Below are positions 22,456 through 33,679 of a stretch of DNA of 64,000 bases, piece by piece; the first letter of the stretch is position 1, and every line of letters starts with the position of its first letter. The notes under the pieces were generated by a model. It was not told where the DNA came from, ran no database searches, and worked only from the letters and a program-made list of their open reading frames with translations. The translations under genes were made by a program, and so were the position numbers. The DNA is from Achatina immaculata (Eukaryota > Mollusca > Gastropoda > Stylommatophora > Achatinidae). The DNA lies in contig CM019696.1 of NCBI GenBank assembly GCA_009760885.1, positions 50,232,847 through 50,296,846 of the forward strand, in the 5' to 3' direction.

Positions 22456-23026
22456 TCCTAAACCCAGGATGATCTGTACAAGAAAAGCCTTGCATACTCT
22501 GCAGTACAGCTCTGGAACACCATCCCCTACCATTTAAATCTATTGGTAATACTTCATCCTTTAACTCAAACCTGTTTCATTATTTACTTGCTTGTAATTA
22601 TATGCCTCCATAAAATAACCAGCACTCTCTCAACACATGGCTCGTAAACCATCAAGTACTTCAATGACATAGTTAGAAAAGCAACTTGTTAGATATTGTT
22701 AGAAATTATTTTAATGTTTGTTTAAAAAAACATATGTTAGAAGATCTGTATTTACAATGTATTTTTATTTATGTTTATGTCTGCGTGTGTATGTGTGCGT
22801 GAGTGCTATTTTATTAGGTTAATTACTTCTTCTCTTTTACTTTGAATGTAGTAGTTTCTTACACTCTTTTGATATGTTTTTCCTAATTTAATTTGTATTT
22901 TTGTACTAAATCAAGTGTGTGGGAAGAATGAAAGATGGAGTGGTGAAGGGCAGAATGTAAGACGGGCCTGCGTGCCCAATTCTTTACCTTTTAAAAATAA
23001 AGATTATTCATTCATTCATTCATTCT
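22456..23026 (+). mobile_element. LINE family G, 3' end fragment
   Basis: Matches the 3' end of the LINE at 34876-38967 in opposite orientation. It has SVQ/DLYKKSLAYSAVQLWNT with a one-base slip after the NPG codons, then a ~500-bp 3' UTR. It ends GGGCAGAATGTAAGACGGGC, an AATAAAG box and four ATTC repeats. The RT core is absent (5' truncated), and the CT-rich array flanks both sides. Confidence 0.88.
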
Positions 23027-23029
23027 CTG

Positions 23030-23895
23030 TTGTTGTTTCTCTCTCTGCTTCTCTCTCTCTCTTACTGCTTCTCTCTCCGCTTCTCTCTCCTCCTCTTACT
23101 GCTTCTCTTTCTGCTTTTCTCTCTCTCTCTCTTACTGCTTCTCTCCCTGCATCTCTCTCTTACTGCTTCTCTCCCTGCATCTCTCTCTTACTGCTTCTCT
23201 CCCTGCATCTCTCTCTTACCGCTTCTCTCCCTGCATCTCTCTCTTACTGCTTTCTCTTCACTCTCTTACTGTTTTCTTTTCTCTCTCTTACTGCTTTCTC
23301 TTCTCTGTCTTACTGTTCACTCTCTGCTTCTCTCTCTGCTTCTCTCTCTCTCTCTCTCTTACTGCTTCTCTCCCTGCATCTCTCTTTTACTGCTTTCTCT
23401 TCTCTATCTTACTGCTTTCTCTACTCTCTCTCTTACTGTTCACTCTCTGCTTCTCTCTCTGCTTTTTTTTCTGCTTGTCTCTCTCTTAATGGTTCTTTCT
23501 CTGTTACTGCTTCTTTCTCTGTTTATCTTTATCTCTTTTACTGTTCTTTCTCTGTTTCTCTCTCTCTTACTGCTTCTATCTCTGTTTCTCTCTCTTACTA
23601 CTTCTCTCTCTCTCTCTGTTTCTTTCTCTCTCTCTCTCTATCTTACTACTTTTCTCTCTGTTTCTCTCTTTGTTCCTGCTTCTCTCTCTGTTTCTCTCTC
23701 TCTGTTACTGCTTTTCTCTCTCTTTCTCTCTCTGTTACTGCTTCTCTCGGTTTCTCTCTCTCTCTCTCTCTTTCTGCTTCTTTCTCTATTTCTCTCTCTG
23801 TTACTGCTTCTCTCTCTCTCTCTGCTTCTCTCTCTCTTACTGCTTCTCTCTCTGTTTCTCTCTCTCTCTCTCTGCTTCTCTCTGTCTCACACACA
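23030..23895. repeat. CT-rich degenerate tandem repeat
   Basis: Same repeat type as 21925-22455, for example CTCTCTTACTGCTTCTCTCC CTGCAT units. The LINE G fragment at 22456-23026 appears to be inserted in it. Ends in (CA)n. Confidence 0.9.
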
Positions 23896-23984
23896 CACAC
23901 ACACAAATCTTTTGATTTCTTTTGCCTGTGAGTTTCACCAGTGACTTTCACGTGATGTGACAACTTTTACAGCTGTCACAAAAG

Positions 23985-24235
23985 ATTGTTAACTTCCAAG
24001 TGGAATGATTGTGTTAACTTCCGAGTTGAATGACTGTGTAGTAGTCGCATTCCAATCAACAGGTCCCTGGTTCGATTCTGCGCTGGGAGGCCGAGTTTGT
24101 TTGGTTTTTTTCCCCCGAACTGACCTGTGTACCGAGTCCATCGAGCACCAAGAAATGAGTACCTGGAGCTTCTCTTGGAAAACGAAAGCGGCAAGGGCAG
24201 ACACTGCCACCCCTACATCACAGTACTGTAGTAGC
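23985..24235 (+). mobile_element. possible tRNA-derived SINE
   Basis: CCTGGTTCGATTCTGCG at about 24065-24081 contains a good pol III B box (GGTTCGATTC). GTGTAGTAGTCG about 40 bases upstream is a weak A box. A T-rich/CCCCC linker and the block TGTGTACCGAGTCCATCGAG follow. I saw no second copy in the window and no clear tail, so this is a candidate only. Confidence 0.4.
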
Positions 24236-24717
24236 TAGAGATGTGAAGGCAACAACACATCACACTTATGCAGTTTGTAAATACCTCCGGATGTAATTGT
24301 TAATGTCATATGTCAGAGATGACTTCTAGCCCTAGCCCTTTGCCTGAAGCTGATTGGCAGAGGCGATATGGGGATTAGAGCGACATATGTTAAGTCCCGT
24401 TCATCTTGCCAACGTTTCCAGACGACGGACAAAATTTGCACTCATAAGAGACGTCAACATATGCATAATCATTCACGAGAGAAACTTTAGTACAATGATA
24501 CTCGACAAATCCCGCGACAGCTAAGACCTACTTTGCTTGGAACCTGTCAGGTTTTCGCTGGCGTATAATTTTTAGGCGAGAAACAGCCAGAAAAACAAAA
24601 CCTGTGTACGGAAATTGAAAGTTTAACTCGGAAAGTTTTAACCGGCAAAGCTGTGCTCTTCTCCATGGTTAAGTCTGAGGGGAAATATGACGTCATGTCT
24701 CAAGATGGCGACCGTTT

Positions 24718-24757
<40 letters not shown>

Positions 24758-24880
24758 GTGTACTTTGGTTTTTCGAAACAGAATCCGTTATCAGAATGCA
24801 GTGTCGCTACAGGACTTTGTATGGAAAATATCCATCTTCAGAAACTGATAACTGAGGTTGGTCGATACAGCTTCAGGAGA
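24236..24880. other. no recognised gene; short (GA)n
   Basis: Nothing recognisable apart from a (GA)n tract at about 24719-24755. The 224-codon plus-strand frame starting at 24653 is open mainly because of the following minisatellite. Confidence 0.5.
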
Positions 24881-24884
24881 ATGG

Positions 24885-25425
24885 TGGTGTTCTATATGTC
24901 AAGAGACTGTGGTGTTCTATATGTCAAGAGACTGTGGTGTTATGTGTGTCAAGAGACTGGTGGTGTTCTGTGTGTCAAGAGACTGATCGTATCCTATATG
25001 TCAAGAGACTGGTGGTGTTCTATATGTCAAGAGACTGATCGTATTCTATATGTCAAGAGACTGGTAGTGTTCTATATGTCAAGAGACTGGTGGCATTCTA
25101 TATGTCAAGAGACTGGTCGTATTCTATATGTCAAGAGACTGGTAGTGTTCTATATGTCAAGAGACTGGTGGCATTCTATATGTCAAGAGACTGGTAGTGT
25201 TTTATATGTCAAGAGACTGGTAGTGTTCTATATGTCAAGAGACTGGTGGCATTCTATATGTCAAGAGACTGGTAGTGTTCTATATGTCAAGAGACTGGTG
25301 GCATTCTATATGTCAAGAGACTGGTAGTGTTCTATATGTCAAGAGACTGGTGGCATTCTATATGTCAAGAGACTGGTAGTGTTTTATATGTCAAGAGACT
25401 GGTGGTGTTCTGTATATCAAGAGAC
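24885..25425. repeat. 26-bp minisatellite, about 20 copies
   Basis: Unit ATGTCAAGAGACTGGTAGTG plus TTCTAT, with two main variants (TGGTAGTGTT and TGGTGGCATT) alternating in the right half. Confidence 0.95.
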
Positions 25426-25439
25426 TGACAATTTTCTGT

Positions 25440-26210
25440 CCCGAAAAGAAGCAGGAAGATGAGAACTTGGCAGGAAAACGTTGACTGAAGCCAGCAAGAC
25501 TCAACCAGACAAGCTTGTGGTCTCCAACATAAGCCACAAACGATTGTACTGGAGGCTCATTCATAACCACCTTCACCTCCTTGCTTACAAAGTGCAGACT
25601 GTGCAGATTTTAAAAACAGAGACTGAACCCCACCCATTTCCAGTTTACCACAGACATTTTGTCAAACGTCGAAGCTGATGAAAATTACCTTCGGACATGG
25701 ATATTTAGTGATGAAGCAGTATTTTACGTACCAAGGAAATAAATCGCGGTAGTTGCCACTGTAGAAATCGAAAGAGACAGAGCAGACATGACTGTCTGGT
25801 GTACTTTGTCATGTTCAGAAATTTTGGAGTTTTTTTGTTTTGTTTTTTGTGTATGTGTGTGTGTGTGTGTGCTCTGGAAAATATTGACAGTGATGATCTT
25901 CCTGGACATGCGGCGTCTGTGTCTGTTGCCCCAGTTAGAAGACCACCAGCCAGATATGGTGTTCCATCAGGATCGCGTACCCCCACAATGTTCTGACACT
26001 GCCCGAGGATTTCTTGACGTGGTCTTCGTGCTCACACGATATTCCTCCACCCGATTACTTCCTCTGGGGGTACGTGGACATTGTTTACAAGACCCTTGTG
26101 ACATCTCTGGACGAAATTTAAACTTGGAATAGTTGCTGCAATGAAAAACATGACACCGAAAACGCCGGAGAACACTTGAAGGGGAACTGAATATAGCTTG
26201 ACCATCTTAC
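25440..26210 (+). pseudogene. mariner-like transposase remnant, heavily broken
   Basis: Cut-and-paste transposase remnant reconstructed across frames. Pieces in order: TQPDKLVVSNISHKRLYWRL (DNA-binding/linker side), AYKVQTVQIL, ADENYLRTWIFSDEAVFYVP with the first catalytic Asp, MTVWCTLSCSEIL, PQLEDHQPDMVFHQDRVPPQ with the second Asp, PPDYFLWGYVD with the third Asp, then a region like the usual C-terminus (LDE.., ENAGEHLKGN). A GT microsatellite near 25852-25870 sits inside the coding order, and stops and frame changes are frequent. I did not find matching inverted ends. The order and spacing of the three Asp motifs make the family call fairly firm, and inactivity certain. Confidence 0.72.
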
Positions 26211-26895
26211 ATGCCACGAAAAGATCGCTGAAGCTGTTTAGCAAATACTGCAGTATCGATTCAACAAGTCTTACAACCTTTTTAGTTACACTTTCATATT
26301 CCGTAAGAACTTTTATTTTGTTGAAACCGCTTTGAAAATTATCTGCCACGGAAACCCCTGCCATAATTTTGTTTGATATTTTATGGCATATTATGTTACA
26401 ACACACAAGAAATATGCTTTAAAATAGTAGCAGCTATATCATTCAACCAATATTTTGACCATATATCTTCTTCAGGACAACAGATGGAAGCAAAGCAATA
26501 GTTGGGAAGAAATGTTTGATATTTCTTTTTCTGTTATCTAGTCAGAACTATACCGATAGAGATGAATAAAATATATTCAAAGAATGTTTCTAGAATATTG
26601 TCCCTGAGAAAAATCTTTCATTCATGAAAACTGATAGTTAAAAGGAAGGAAAGAAAGAAAGAAATGTGAAAACCAACTGAAGTAAATAGAATGTCCGACC
26701 TGGCCATATTGGCTGCTGATATCCGGTTGCGCGCTTGTCTGGTTACCATAGCGATAGCGTCTACTGTAGAAACTCCTTTCCAAACCAGTAAACTTAAGCT
26801 TTTTTTCTATTTTTTTTTCCTTGAACAGACGATCCACCAGTTTGTCTTCCCACTTATGTTGTCGAAAAATCTATTTTCTTTGCTGTCTTTCAGCT
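26211..26895. other. no recognised gene
   Basis: AT-rich, with a GGAAAGAAAGAAA run near 26645. The frame at 26691-26984 runs into LINE B and is not a separate gene as far as I can see. Confidence 0.45.
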
Positions 26896-26899
26896 TTCT

Positions 26900-29800
26900 T
26901 CCCTTGTTTTTTCGCTTCGCAATGTTCGACAAATCTTGGAAAACTGGAAAACATCGAACAAGGAATGAAAAGAATGGAAATTAACATCCTTGTTTTATGT
27001 GAAATGAGATGGACTGGAGCAGGAAGTAGAGATCATAAAGACTTCAAAATGATATATTCCGGGGGAAACCAGTGTAGAAATGGAGTTGGCATAAGACTGG
27101 ATAAGAAGACAGCAAGAACTGTGAAGGTTTCTGGTGCATATCGGACAGAGTGTTAATGGTTAAATTATAGGGCCACCCAATAGACACAAATCTCATCCAG
27201 GTATACGCGCCAACTTCAGAAAGTTCTGACGATGAGGTAAAGAATTTTACAACAGTCTGGACATGGCAGTGGAACAGTGCAAACCATGGGAAGTAAACTT
27301 CGTGGTGGGTGATTTAAACGCAAAAGTAGGGACTGAACAAGACATTGAAGCTACTGGCAAGTATGGACTAGGTATCAGAAATAAAAGATGAGAGATGTTG
27401 ATTGAGTGGGCAGAAAAGAATAAAATGATAATAGGGAATACTTGGTTTCAACAACACCCAAGGCAACTATGGATATGGAAATGCCCAAATAATAACATAC
27501 GTAACCAGATAGATTACATTATGATCAACAGAAGATTCAAGAATTCATTAATCTTTGTGAAAACAAGACAAAGCGCAGACGGCAACAGTGACCACATCCC
27601 AGTCGTAGGAAAAGTGAGAATCAGACTAAGAGGTTAAAGGTAGCAGCTAAAAATAAAGAACTAGATAGAAAGCTGATACGGAAAGATAAGGCAATACAAG
27701 AACAATATAGGACCATAATACATAATAGGTATAATGCTGTAGAGAAGATTGAAACGATTGATGAACAATGGAATATGCTTAAAGACTCTATTCAGCAAAC
27801 ATCTATCGAAATCCTATCTCCAAATAAACGACACACTAAACAGGGGTGGATGACAGAAGAAATTTTGCAACTAATGGATCGGAGAAAAAGAAGAAGTCTT
27901 AAGGAAGATAAAGATGAATATGACAAAATAAATAAAGAAATAAGACACAAATGCAGTAAAGCTAAAGAAGAGGATCTAAATAAATAATGTAATGAAATAG
28001 AAAGTTATGAAATACCAGAGATTAGATATGCTGATGACACAGTATTACTGTCCACAACACAAAAAGGAATGGAAAAACTAATTATGTCAGTCCGTAAGAA
28101 CAGCGAAGAGCAAAACCTCCATCTTAATGCAATGGAAACTAAATTGATGACAACTGACAAAACAAACAAGGCAGCTGAAATAAGTATCAGTGAGGAAAAA
28201 ATTGGAAGAAGTGGAGAGTTTTGAATATCTTGGATCACTACTAACTAGTAATGGAGATGCAATGAAGGAAATTAAAAGGAGGACATCTATCGTTCTTCAG
28301 AAAGTAAAACAACTAAAGAATCTGTGGAGAGGAACAGACAGAACTACAAAAATAAGATTTTTAAGGGCATACATCTTTCCAATGGCAACATATGCCTGTG
28401 AGACCTGGACATTTAACAAAATAGCTGAGAAACACATAAATGCCTTTGAATGTAAATGCTACAGAAGAGTTCTTCAAATATCATGGACACAAAAAAGAAC
28501 AAATATATCTATACTACAAGAACTTAATGTTGAAGAAGGCTGGCTAGTAAAGAGGATTAAAGAGATAAAACTGAAATATTTTGGACACATTAAACGTCAT
28601 GATAATCTAGAGAAAACCGTCTTGGAAGGGTGCATAATGGGAATAAGAAAGAGAGGAAGACCAAAGCGAAGATGGCTGCAAGACATCGTTGATGATCTGC
28701 AAATGGATGCATCAGCAACAGGCCATCTTGCTCACAACCGAGAGGCCTACAGGAGTGCTGTTATGGAGGCAAAGTTCCGCAAGGGACATGCAAATGAATG
28801 AATGAATGAAATTGAGACACATCATCATGGAAACGCAAAAGATATGTAAAAACAAATAAAGGAGTTACAAAAAGGCATACCACAAGACTGGTTGCCTGAA
28901 GTCAAAGGAATGGCATACAATAATGGACAGAGATGAAATAATGGCACGATGGTGCGAATACATTAGAGAACTCTTTGAGGAAAATAGAAGCGAAATAGAT
29001 ATAGGAAATAATGAAGGGCCTCACATATTAAAAGCAGAAGTGGAAGAAGCCATCAAACACATGAAGAACAACAAAGCACCAGGACCAGACAAAATCACCA
29101 AGGGAGAATTGGAAGCATTAGGAAAGCTTGGCATAGAAATAATTACCAGATTGCTGATTTACATCTATAACAGTAACTATGTCCCATCAGACCTTTTGCA
29201 ATCAGTTTTCATTGCCTTGCCAAAGAAACAAGGTGCAGTTGAATGTGAAGACCATCGAACCATTAGTCTTATGAGCCATGTTACCAAAATCCTGCTTCGT
29301 ATTGTCATGAGAAGAGTCAGGGGAAAATAAAACCAGAAATCGCTGAAGAACAGTATGGCTTCGTCTAAGGAAAAGGCACAAGTAATGCCATATATACTTG
29401 AGAACATTGATGGAAAGATCAATAGAAGTAAAGACTGACCTATACTTATGCTTCATAGACTACTGTAAAACATTCGATAAAGTGAGACACAGAAATTATA
29501 AGAATGCTGGAAGACATCAACATAGATGGGAAAGATCTTAAACTCATCAAAAACATATACTGTCAGCAATCAGCAGCAATGAAGGTTGAGGACCAAATAG
29601 GAGCATTCCAAGACATAAAATTGGGAGTGAGACAAGGATGTGTTCTATCTTCTGACCTCTTCTCCTTGTACAGCGAAAACATATAGAGAGCTTCGTAGGA
29701 ATATCAATTGGCGGGTACAACCTTAACAAATTAAGATATCGAGACGATACAGTTCTGATTGCTAAAACTTAAGGGGAGCTACAGGCTCTTCTGGACATCG

Positions 29801-30506
29801 TGGTTCGTGAAAGTAAAAGTAAAGGTCTCAGCCGGAATAAAGAGAAGACTGAAGTGATGGTCATCTCAAAGCAAAGAATACCACCAAAATGTAGCATTAC
29901 CATCGATGGCGCAGAACTGAAACAAGCTGATAGATTCAAGTACTTAGGAACAATTATAACAGCTGATGGGAAATGTCACAACGAAATAAAAACAGCCAAG
30001 TCAGCATTCAAGAAAATGAGAAACACCTTGTACAACAGATCCATATCAATGGAAACAAGATACCAAGAACTTAAACGTTACATCGAGCTAATTTTGTTTT
30101 ATGGATGTAAACCATGGTCCAAGAATAAGAGTGTGAAGCGAGAAATGGAGGTCGTGGAAATGTGGTTCATAAGAAGGATGTTGAATGTACCATGGACAGC
30201 CAAGAAAACCAATGAAGAAGTCTTAAGAGAGGCTGGAGTTAAAAGGCAAATTACAGCAAAGATCAAATGCAGACAAACGACATGTGTAGGACATTTTCTG
30301 AGAAGATAAAAATTGGAACATATTGTGGCAACAGCAAAAATTGAAGGAAGAAGAGACAGAGGAAAACAGAGAGAGAAGTTACTGGATGGGCTGTCAGTGT
30401 GGCTAGGAAGAAAGTCACCGGCGGATCTCATAATCAAGTGTGAAGACAGGGAATTGTGGAGAGAAATGATCGCTTACACCACACGGCACGGCACTTGATT
30501 GATTGA
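26900..30506 (+). mobile_element. LINE family B, near full-length, interrupted by LINE A
   Basis: Plus-strand LINE with, in order, an AP-type endonuclease: LGKLENIEQGMKRMEINIL, LCEMRWTGAG, VVGDLNAKVG, NQIDYIMINRRFKN, SDHIPVVGKV. A linker follows (TKQGWMTEEILQLMDRRKRR, CSKAKEEDLNK). A LINE A copy (28002-28804) interrupts it. Then come the RT N-terminus (KAPGPDKITKGELEALGKLG, SVFIALPKKQG), LYLCFIDYCKTFDKV, LGVRQGCVLSSDLFSLYSENI, the catalytic box as YRDDTVLIA (Ala of YADD replaced by Arg), FKYLGTIITADGK, and the C-terminus (RRMLNVPWTAKKTNEEVLRE, GRKSPADLIIK, TTRHGT). Several frameshifts and stops occur, for example at 27154, 27985, 29328, 29686 and 29772. The final stop TGA lies in a TTGATTGATTGA tail. 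Inactive. Confidence 0.9.
28002..28804 (+). mobile_element. LINE A copy nested in LINE B
   Basis: About 800 bp starting in the RT at SYEIPEIRYADDTVLL, with a one-base insertion near 28198. It then has a clean 200-codon frame through FEYLGSLLTSNGDAMKEIKR, YACETWTFNKIAEKH and GRPKRRWLQDIVDDLQMD to KFRKGHANE and the AATG tail. Flanks AATGAAATAGA (27991-28001) and AATGAAATTGA (28805-28815) look like its target duplication. Removing it would rejoin LINE B codons in frame. It is the best-preserved LINE A copy in the window but is 5' truncated. Confidence 0.9.
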
Positions 30507-30719
30507 TGATCCGACAGCCTGTTTTTTTTTAATCTGGTCCTACATTCTAAACTTGACCTGTGGTGGCCAGCCCGATTTATATTCTAATTATGTCTTTTTT
30601 TAATCCCTGAATAAAAAGGATTTAAACTGAAACAAATTTTACTGTTTTTTTTTCAATATTATCCTTGAAGTATTTTAGTTTGAGGTTAATAATTACAAAC
30701 AAAACCATCAGCTTTTACT
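30507..30719. other. no recognised gene
   Basis: AT-rich sequence after the LINE B tail. I see nothing in it. Confidence 0.5.
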
Positions 30720-30985
30720 CTTCTTCCTCCTTCAGAATCATCATCATCATCATCCTTCTTCTTCTTTTTCTTTTCTTTTCATCATCATCATCATCTTCTT
30801 CTTTTTCTCCTTCTTCTTCTTATTTTACTTCATCGTCATCATCATCATCCTTCTTCTTCTTTTTTCCTTTTCGTCATCATCATCATCATCATCATCATCA
30901 TCGTCGTCTTCCTCCTCTTTTTTTTATTTATTTCTTTTTCCCTCATAACATCATCACCGTCATCATCATATTTTTTTTTCTTTGT
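30720..30985. repeat. ATC and CTT microsatellites
   Basis: Alternating (ATC)n and (TTC)n blocks, including 10 or so ATC units at about 30873-30903. Confidence 0.95.
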
Positions 30986-31189
30986 CATCCTCTGTGATAC
31001 CCCTGGATCTGTGAACGTGCTTCCTGTGTAGCTAAGGCACAGGTGGCTCCGAAGCTTGGGCATCCTGTTAGATCGGAACATTGTCCCCGATCCCATTAAA
31101 GAGAGCCCCAGATGAGACGTAACAGCATATCAAAGCCACGAGTACATCGAGTACTCTCTAATACCAGTTTATCTCAGATTAACCTTAGT

Positions 31190-31593
31190 ACCCCCCCCCT
31201 GCGTTACCTCCCCTGTAGTCTGGGAAACGAAAACGATCACCCTTTCCCAAAACTGTCCTCACTCTTCATGAGGGATTCACATGCGAGTCCCGTAATGTGA
31301 TATGTGTCATCGTTTGCAAAAGATGCAGGATAATGAATATCGGTGAGACTGGGCTAAGACTGGGGGACCGCATGCAAAAACATCTGTACGACATTGCCCA
31401 GCATGCTTCGAAACCAGTCCCAAATCATTTCAATGGCCCCCAACCACAGAGACAAATCTGATTTTCTGGTAACAGCCATCAAACAATGTCACACAGATGA
31501 CACAAGCCGCCCGGCGCTTGAGAACCGCTGCATTCAAAATTATGGGACGATGAATCCACATGGGTTAAACTCACTGTTCAGCTACACTTAACA
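31190..31593 (+). pseudogene. Penelope-like element, GIY-YIG endonuclease remnant
   Basis: Penelope-like retroelements carry an RT followed by a GIY-YIG nuclease. One frame here reads FTCESRNVICVIVCKRCR (Cys-containing linker typical of these elements), then NIGETGLRLGDRMQKHLYDI (GIY-YIG core with GETG and conserved Arg) and KPVPNHFNG (HFN motif). After a frame change it ends LENRCIQNYGTMNPHGLNSL (compare the usual E-L-I-LGTLNPHGIN) and FSYT stop at 31591. One frameshift near 31435 breaks the domain. The RT is not visible upstream; only 31000-31200, without clear motifs, separates it from the microsatellites. Confidence 0.8.
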
Positions 31594-32599
31594 TTCTCTT
31601 CAATCATTATAGTACCTCTCCACTAAGCTCCACCCCTTCTTATTTGTCAAACCTCACAGCATCACTTTGCAACCCCTCTTCCCCAATCATCTGTTTCAAC
31701 TTCTCCTGGCTAGGTCAACATTATATCACTCTCTCTCCCCTCCCCGGTTCCCCATCCACCACCCCCAGTTACAACCCACCTATCACATATCACAGGTCTC
31801 CATTTAACTCTTCCCGTGCTGGAGGAAGAAACACGGACGTGTTCTGGAGTGCGGGAGTAAAAACGCGGGTCTTGGTCTGTAAGGGGGTATAGTTGTAAAA
31901 TGGAATGGAAAACAGTATTTCCATGTACTTCCGTGTACTTATTATGTTTCAAAGTATAGCTAAATGAATGAAAATTTCATAAATGCAGAGTTTTTTTAGG
32001 AAAAAAGAAGTAATGTGATGTTTTTAGACACTGATTGTGCCCAGCTCACCATCGGCTAGGTCTAGATATGCACTACTTACCATCTGAGATGTGGAGATCT
32101 ACTTGTCGATCTCATATTCTGATTCTATGTTGCATTCTCGCTAAATTAATGTCTGAAATAACTCCTAACTACTTCTCCAGTCGTCTAAATATGTCTAGAT
32201 CTACTTGGGATACATTCAAGAGCAGTTGGGTGGTCACAGGCCATGTCCATATCTACATCATCAAAAACTGAAAAATTTCGATGTTTCGCTTCCTTTTTCT
32301 CGGTCGGAATCGCTCGCAACTAGGCACTCTTTCGCCATTTTGAAAAGTGTCACCGGAATCGTGGACGAAATATGTACAATCTAAATGTTACACCGCTTGT
32401 TTCAGTGAAACAAACCAATGACGTTATAACGTCCATTCGCATGCACCGGGTATACCAGAACTGACACTATAATGTCGAAAAGCACGGTAAGAGACAGTCT
32501 TCACGTTCTACTAAATCCATTCCTGACACACACCGCCGGACAAGCCACACCTTACAATTTACAGCTGAGTACCCTATTTAAGTTTATTTTAAATTGTTT
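31594..32599. other. unassigned; may be Penelope-like 3' region
   Basis: No gene recognised. It lies between the GIY-YIG remnant and a Penelope-like 3' end, so it may be 3' UTR, insertion or both. Confidence 0.4.
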
Positions 32600-32760
32600 T
32601 AAATAGTATTCATGTGAATCTATACTTTATTTGCTTTCTCTATTTCTTCGTCCTGTATGTTTTTGTATGATAAAGGCTCACGCCGAAACGTCACAACTTT
32701 GTAGTCGTTAAGTAATAAATCTGCTCCTACATTTTTTTTCCTAGTTTATACATTCTAGTA
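32600..32760 (+). mobile_element. Penelope-like 3' end
   Basis: Contains ATTCATGTGAATCTATA, TTCTTCGTCCTGTATG, GGCTCACGCCGAAACGTC and GTTAAGTAATAAA. The same order is found at 45566-45640 plus 46668-46790. A GGC-CACGCCGAAACG block near the 3' end is familiar from Penelope-like elements. Confidence 0.65.
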
Positions 32761-33020
32761 CCAGCCACAGAGCCAAGCAACTTGATTGGACCCGGGCTGC
32801 ATGTCGTGACCTAAAGAAGAAATCTGAAAGGTTAGTCTCTTAGAAGGCACGCTTGAGGTCGATTAGTGAAATTGCTACTTCCAGACTCGTGAGGCCGTGG
32901 GCAACGGAAAGTTACTATGGGAAATGGAGTTCGGAGACAGCTATCCACAAGATTCAATTAGTACCGACCTGACTTATGAGAAATGTAACAGAGGAGTAGA
33001 AACGATCTTGGTCAAGAATC
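32761..33020. other. no recognised gene
   Basis: Nothing identified between the Penelope-like 3' end and the next array. Confidence 0.5.
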
Positions 33021-33330
33021 ATTGACACACTCTCTCGGACAGAGTTTTACACACTCTCTCGGACAGAGTTTTACACGCTCTCTCGGATAGAGTTTTACAC
33101 ACTCTCTCGGACAGAGTTTTACACGCTCTCTCGGATAGAGTTTTACACGCTCTCTCGGACAGTTTTACCTGCCCTCTCGGACAGAGTTTTACACGCTCTC
33201 TCGGATAGAGTTTTACACGCTCTCTCGGACAGAGTTTTACACGCTCTCTCGGACAGAGTTTTACCTGCTCTCTCGGACAGAGTTTTACATGCTCTCTCGG
33301 CCAGAGTTTTACACGCTCTCTCGGACAGAA
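33021..33330. repeat. 24-bp minisatellite, about 13 copies
   Basis: Unit CACGCTCTCTCGGACAGAGT plus TTTA. Because 24 is a multiple of 3, the minus strand stays open and encodes an 8-residue CPRERVKL repeat. I take that as a by-product, since there is no flanking unique coding sequence. Confidence 0.94.
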
Positions 33331-33679
33331 CATCAGACTATTATATTATCTTCACTCAATTTTTTCCTCGCTATGGGTTGTTTTGATACTAGCCATTTTA
33401 TACTGCAAACGTAAACGGTTTTCCGAGTACAAAATATGCTGACTTATATCCTCTGGTACCTGGCAGGCCGATGGATAGGTAAACGTGATTCAGAAGGTTA
33501 TCATGGCCTCCCAAGTTGCTATTTCTATCACTGAATAAAGCAATGAGTAATATAGAGAACAATGGATACACATTACATGAATATTTCAAGAAATGAATAA
33601 AAACAGCAATGGAGGGGATTATATCGACAGCGCGGAATACGACCTTTTAAACAATTATTCTCCTGTTATAAATGTTTTC
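33331..33679. other. no recognised gene
   Basis: Single-copy-looking, AT-rich; nothing identified. Confidence 0.5.

Noticed and set aside
22915..23944. Leu/Ser-rich frames of 300-340 codons
   Set aside because: CT-rich tandem repeat; two overlapping frames are equally open, so composition explains them.
24653..25327. 224-codon plus-strand frame as a gene
   Set aside because: Most of it is the 26-bp minisatellite; the first 70 codons show no motif and include a (GA)n tract.
28923..29330. stand-alone bacterial-type RT or retron
   Set aside because: The protein is the RT N-terminus of LINE B, with its endonuclease upstream and LINE C-terminus downstream; no msr/msd-like RNA was seen.
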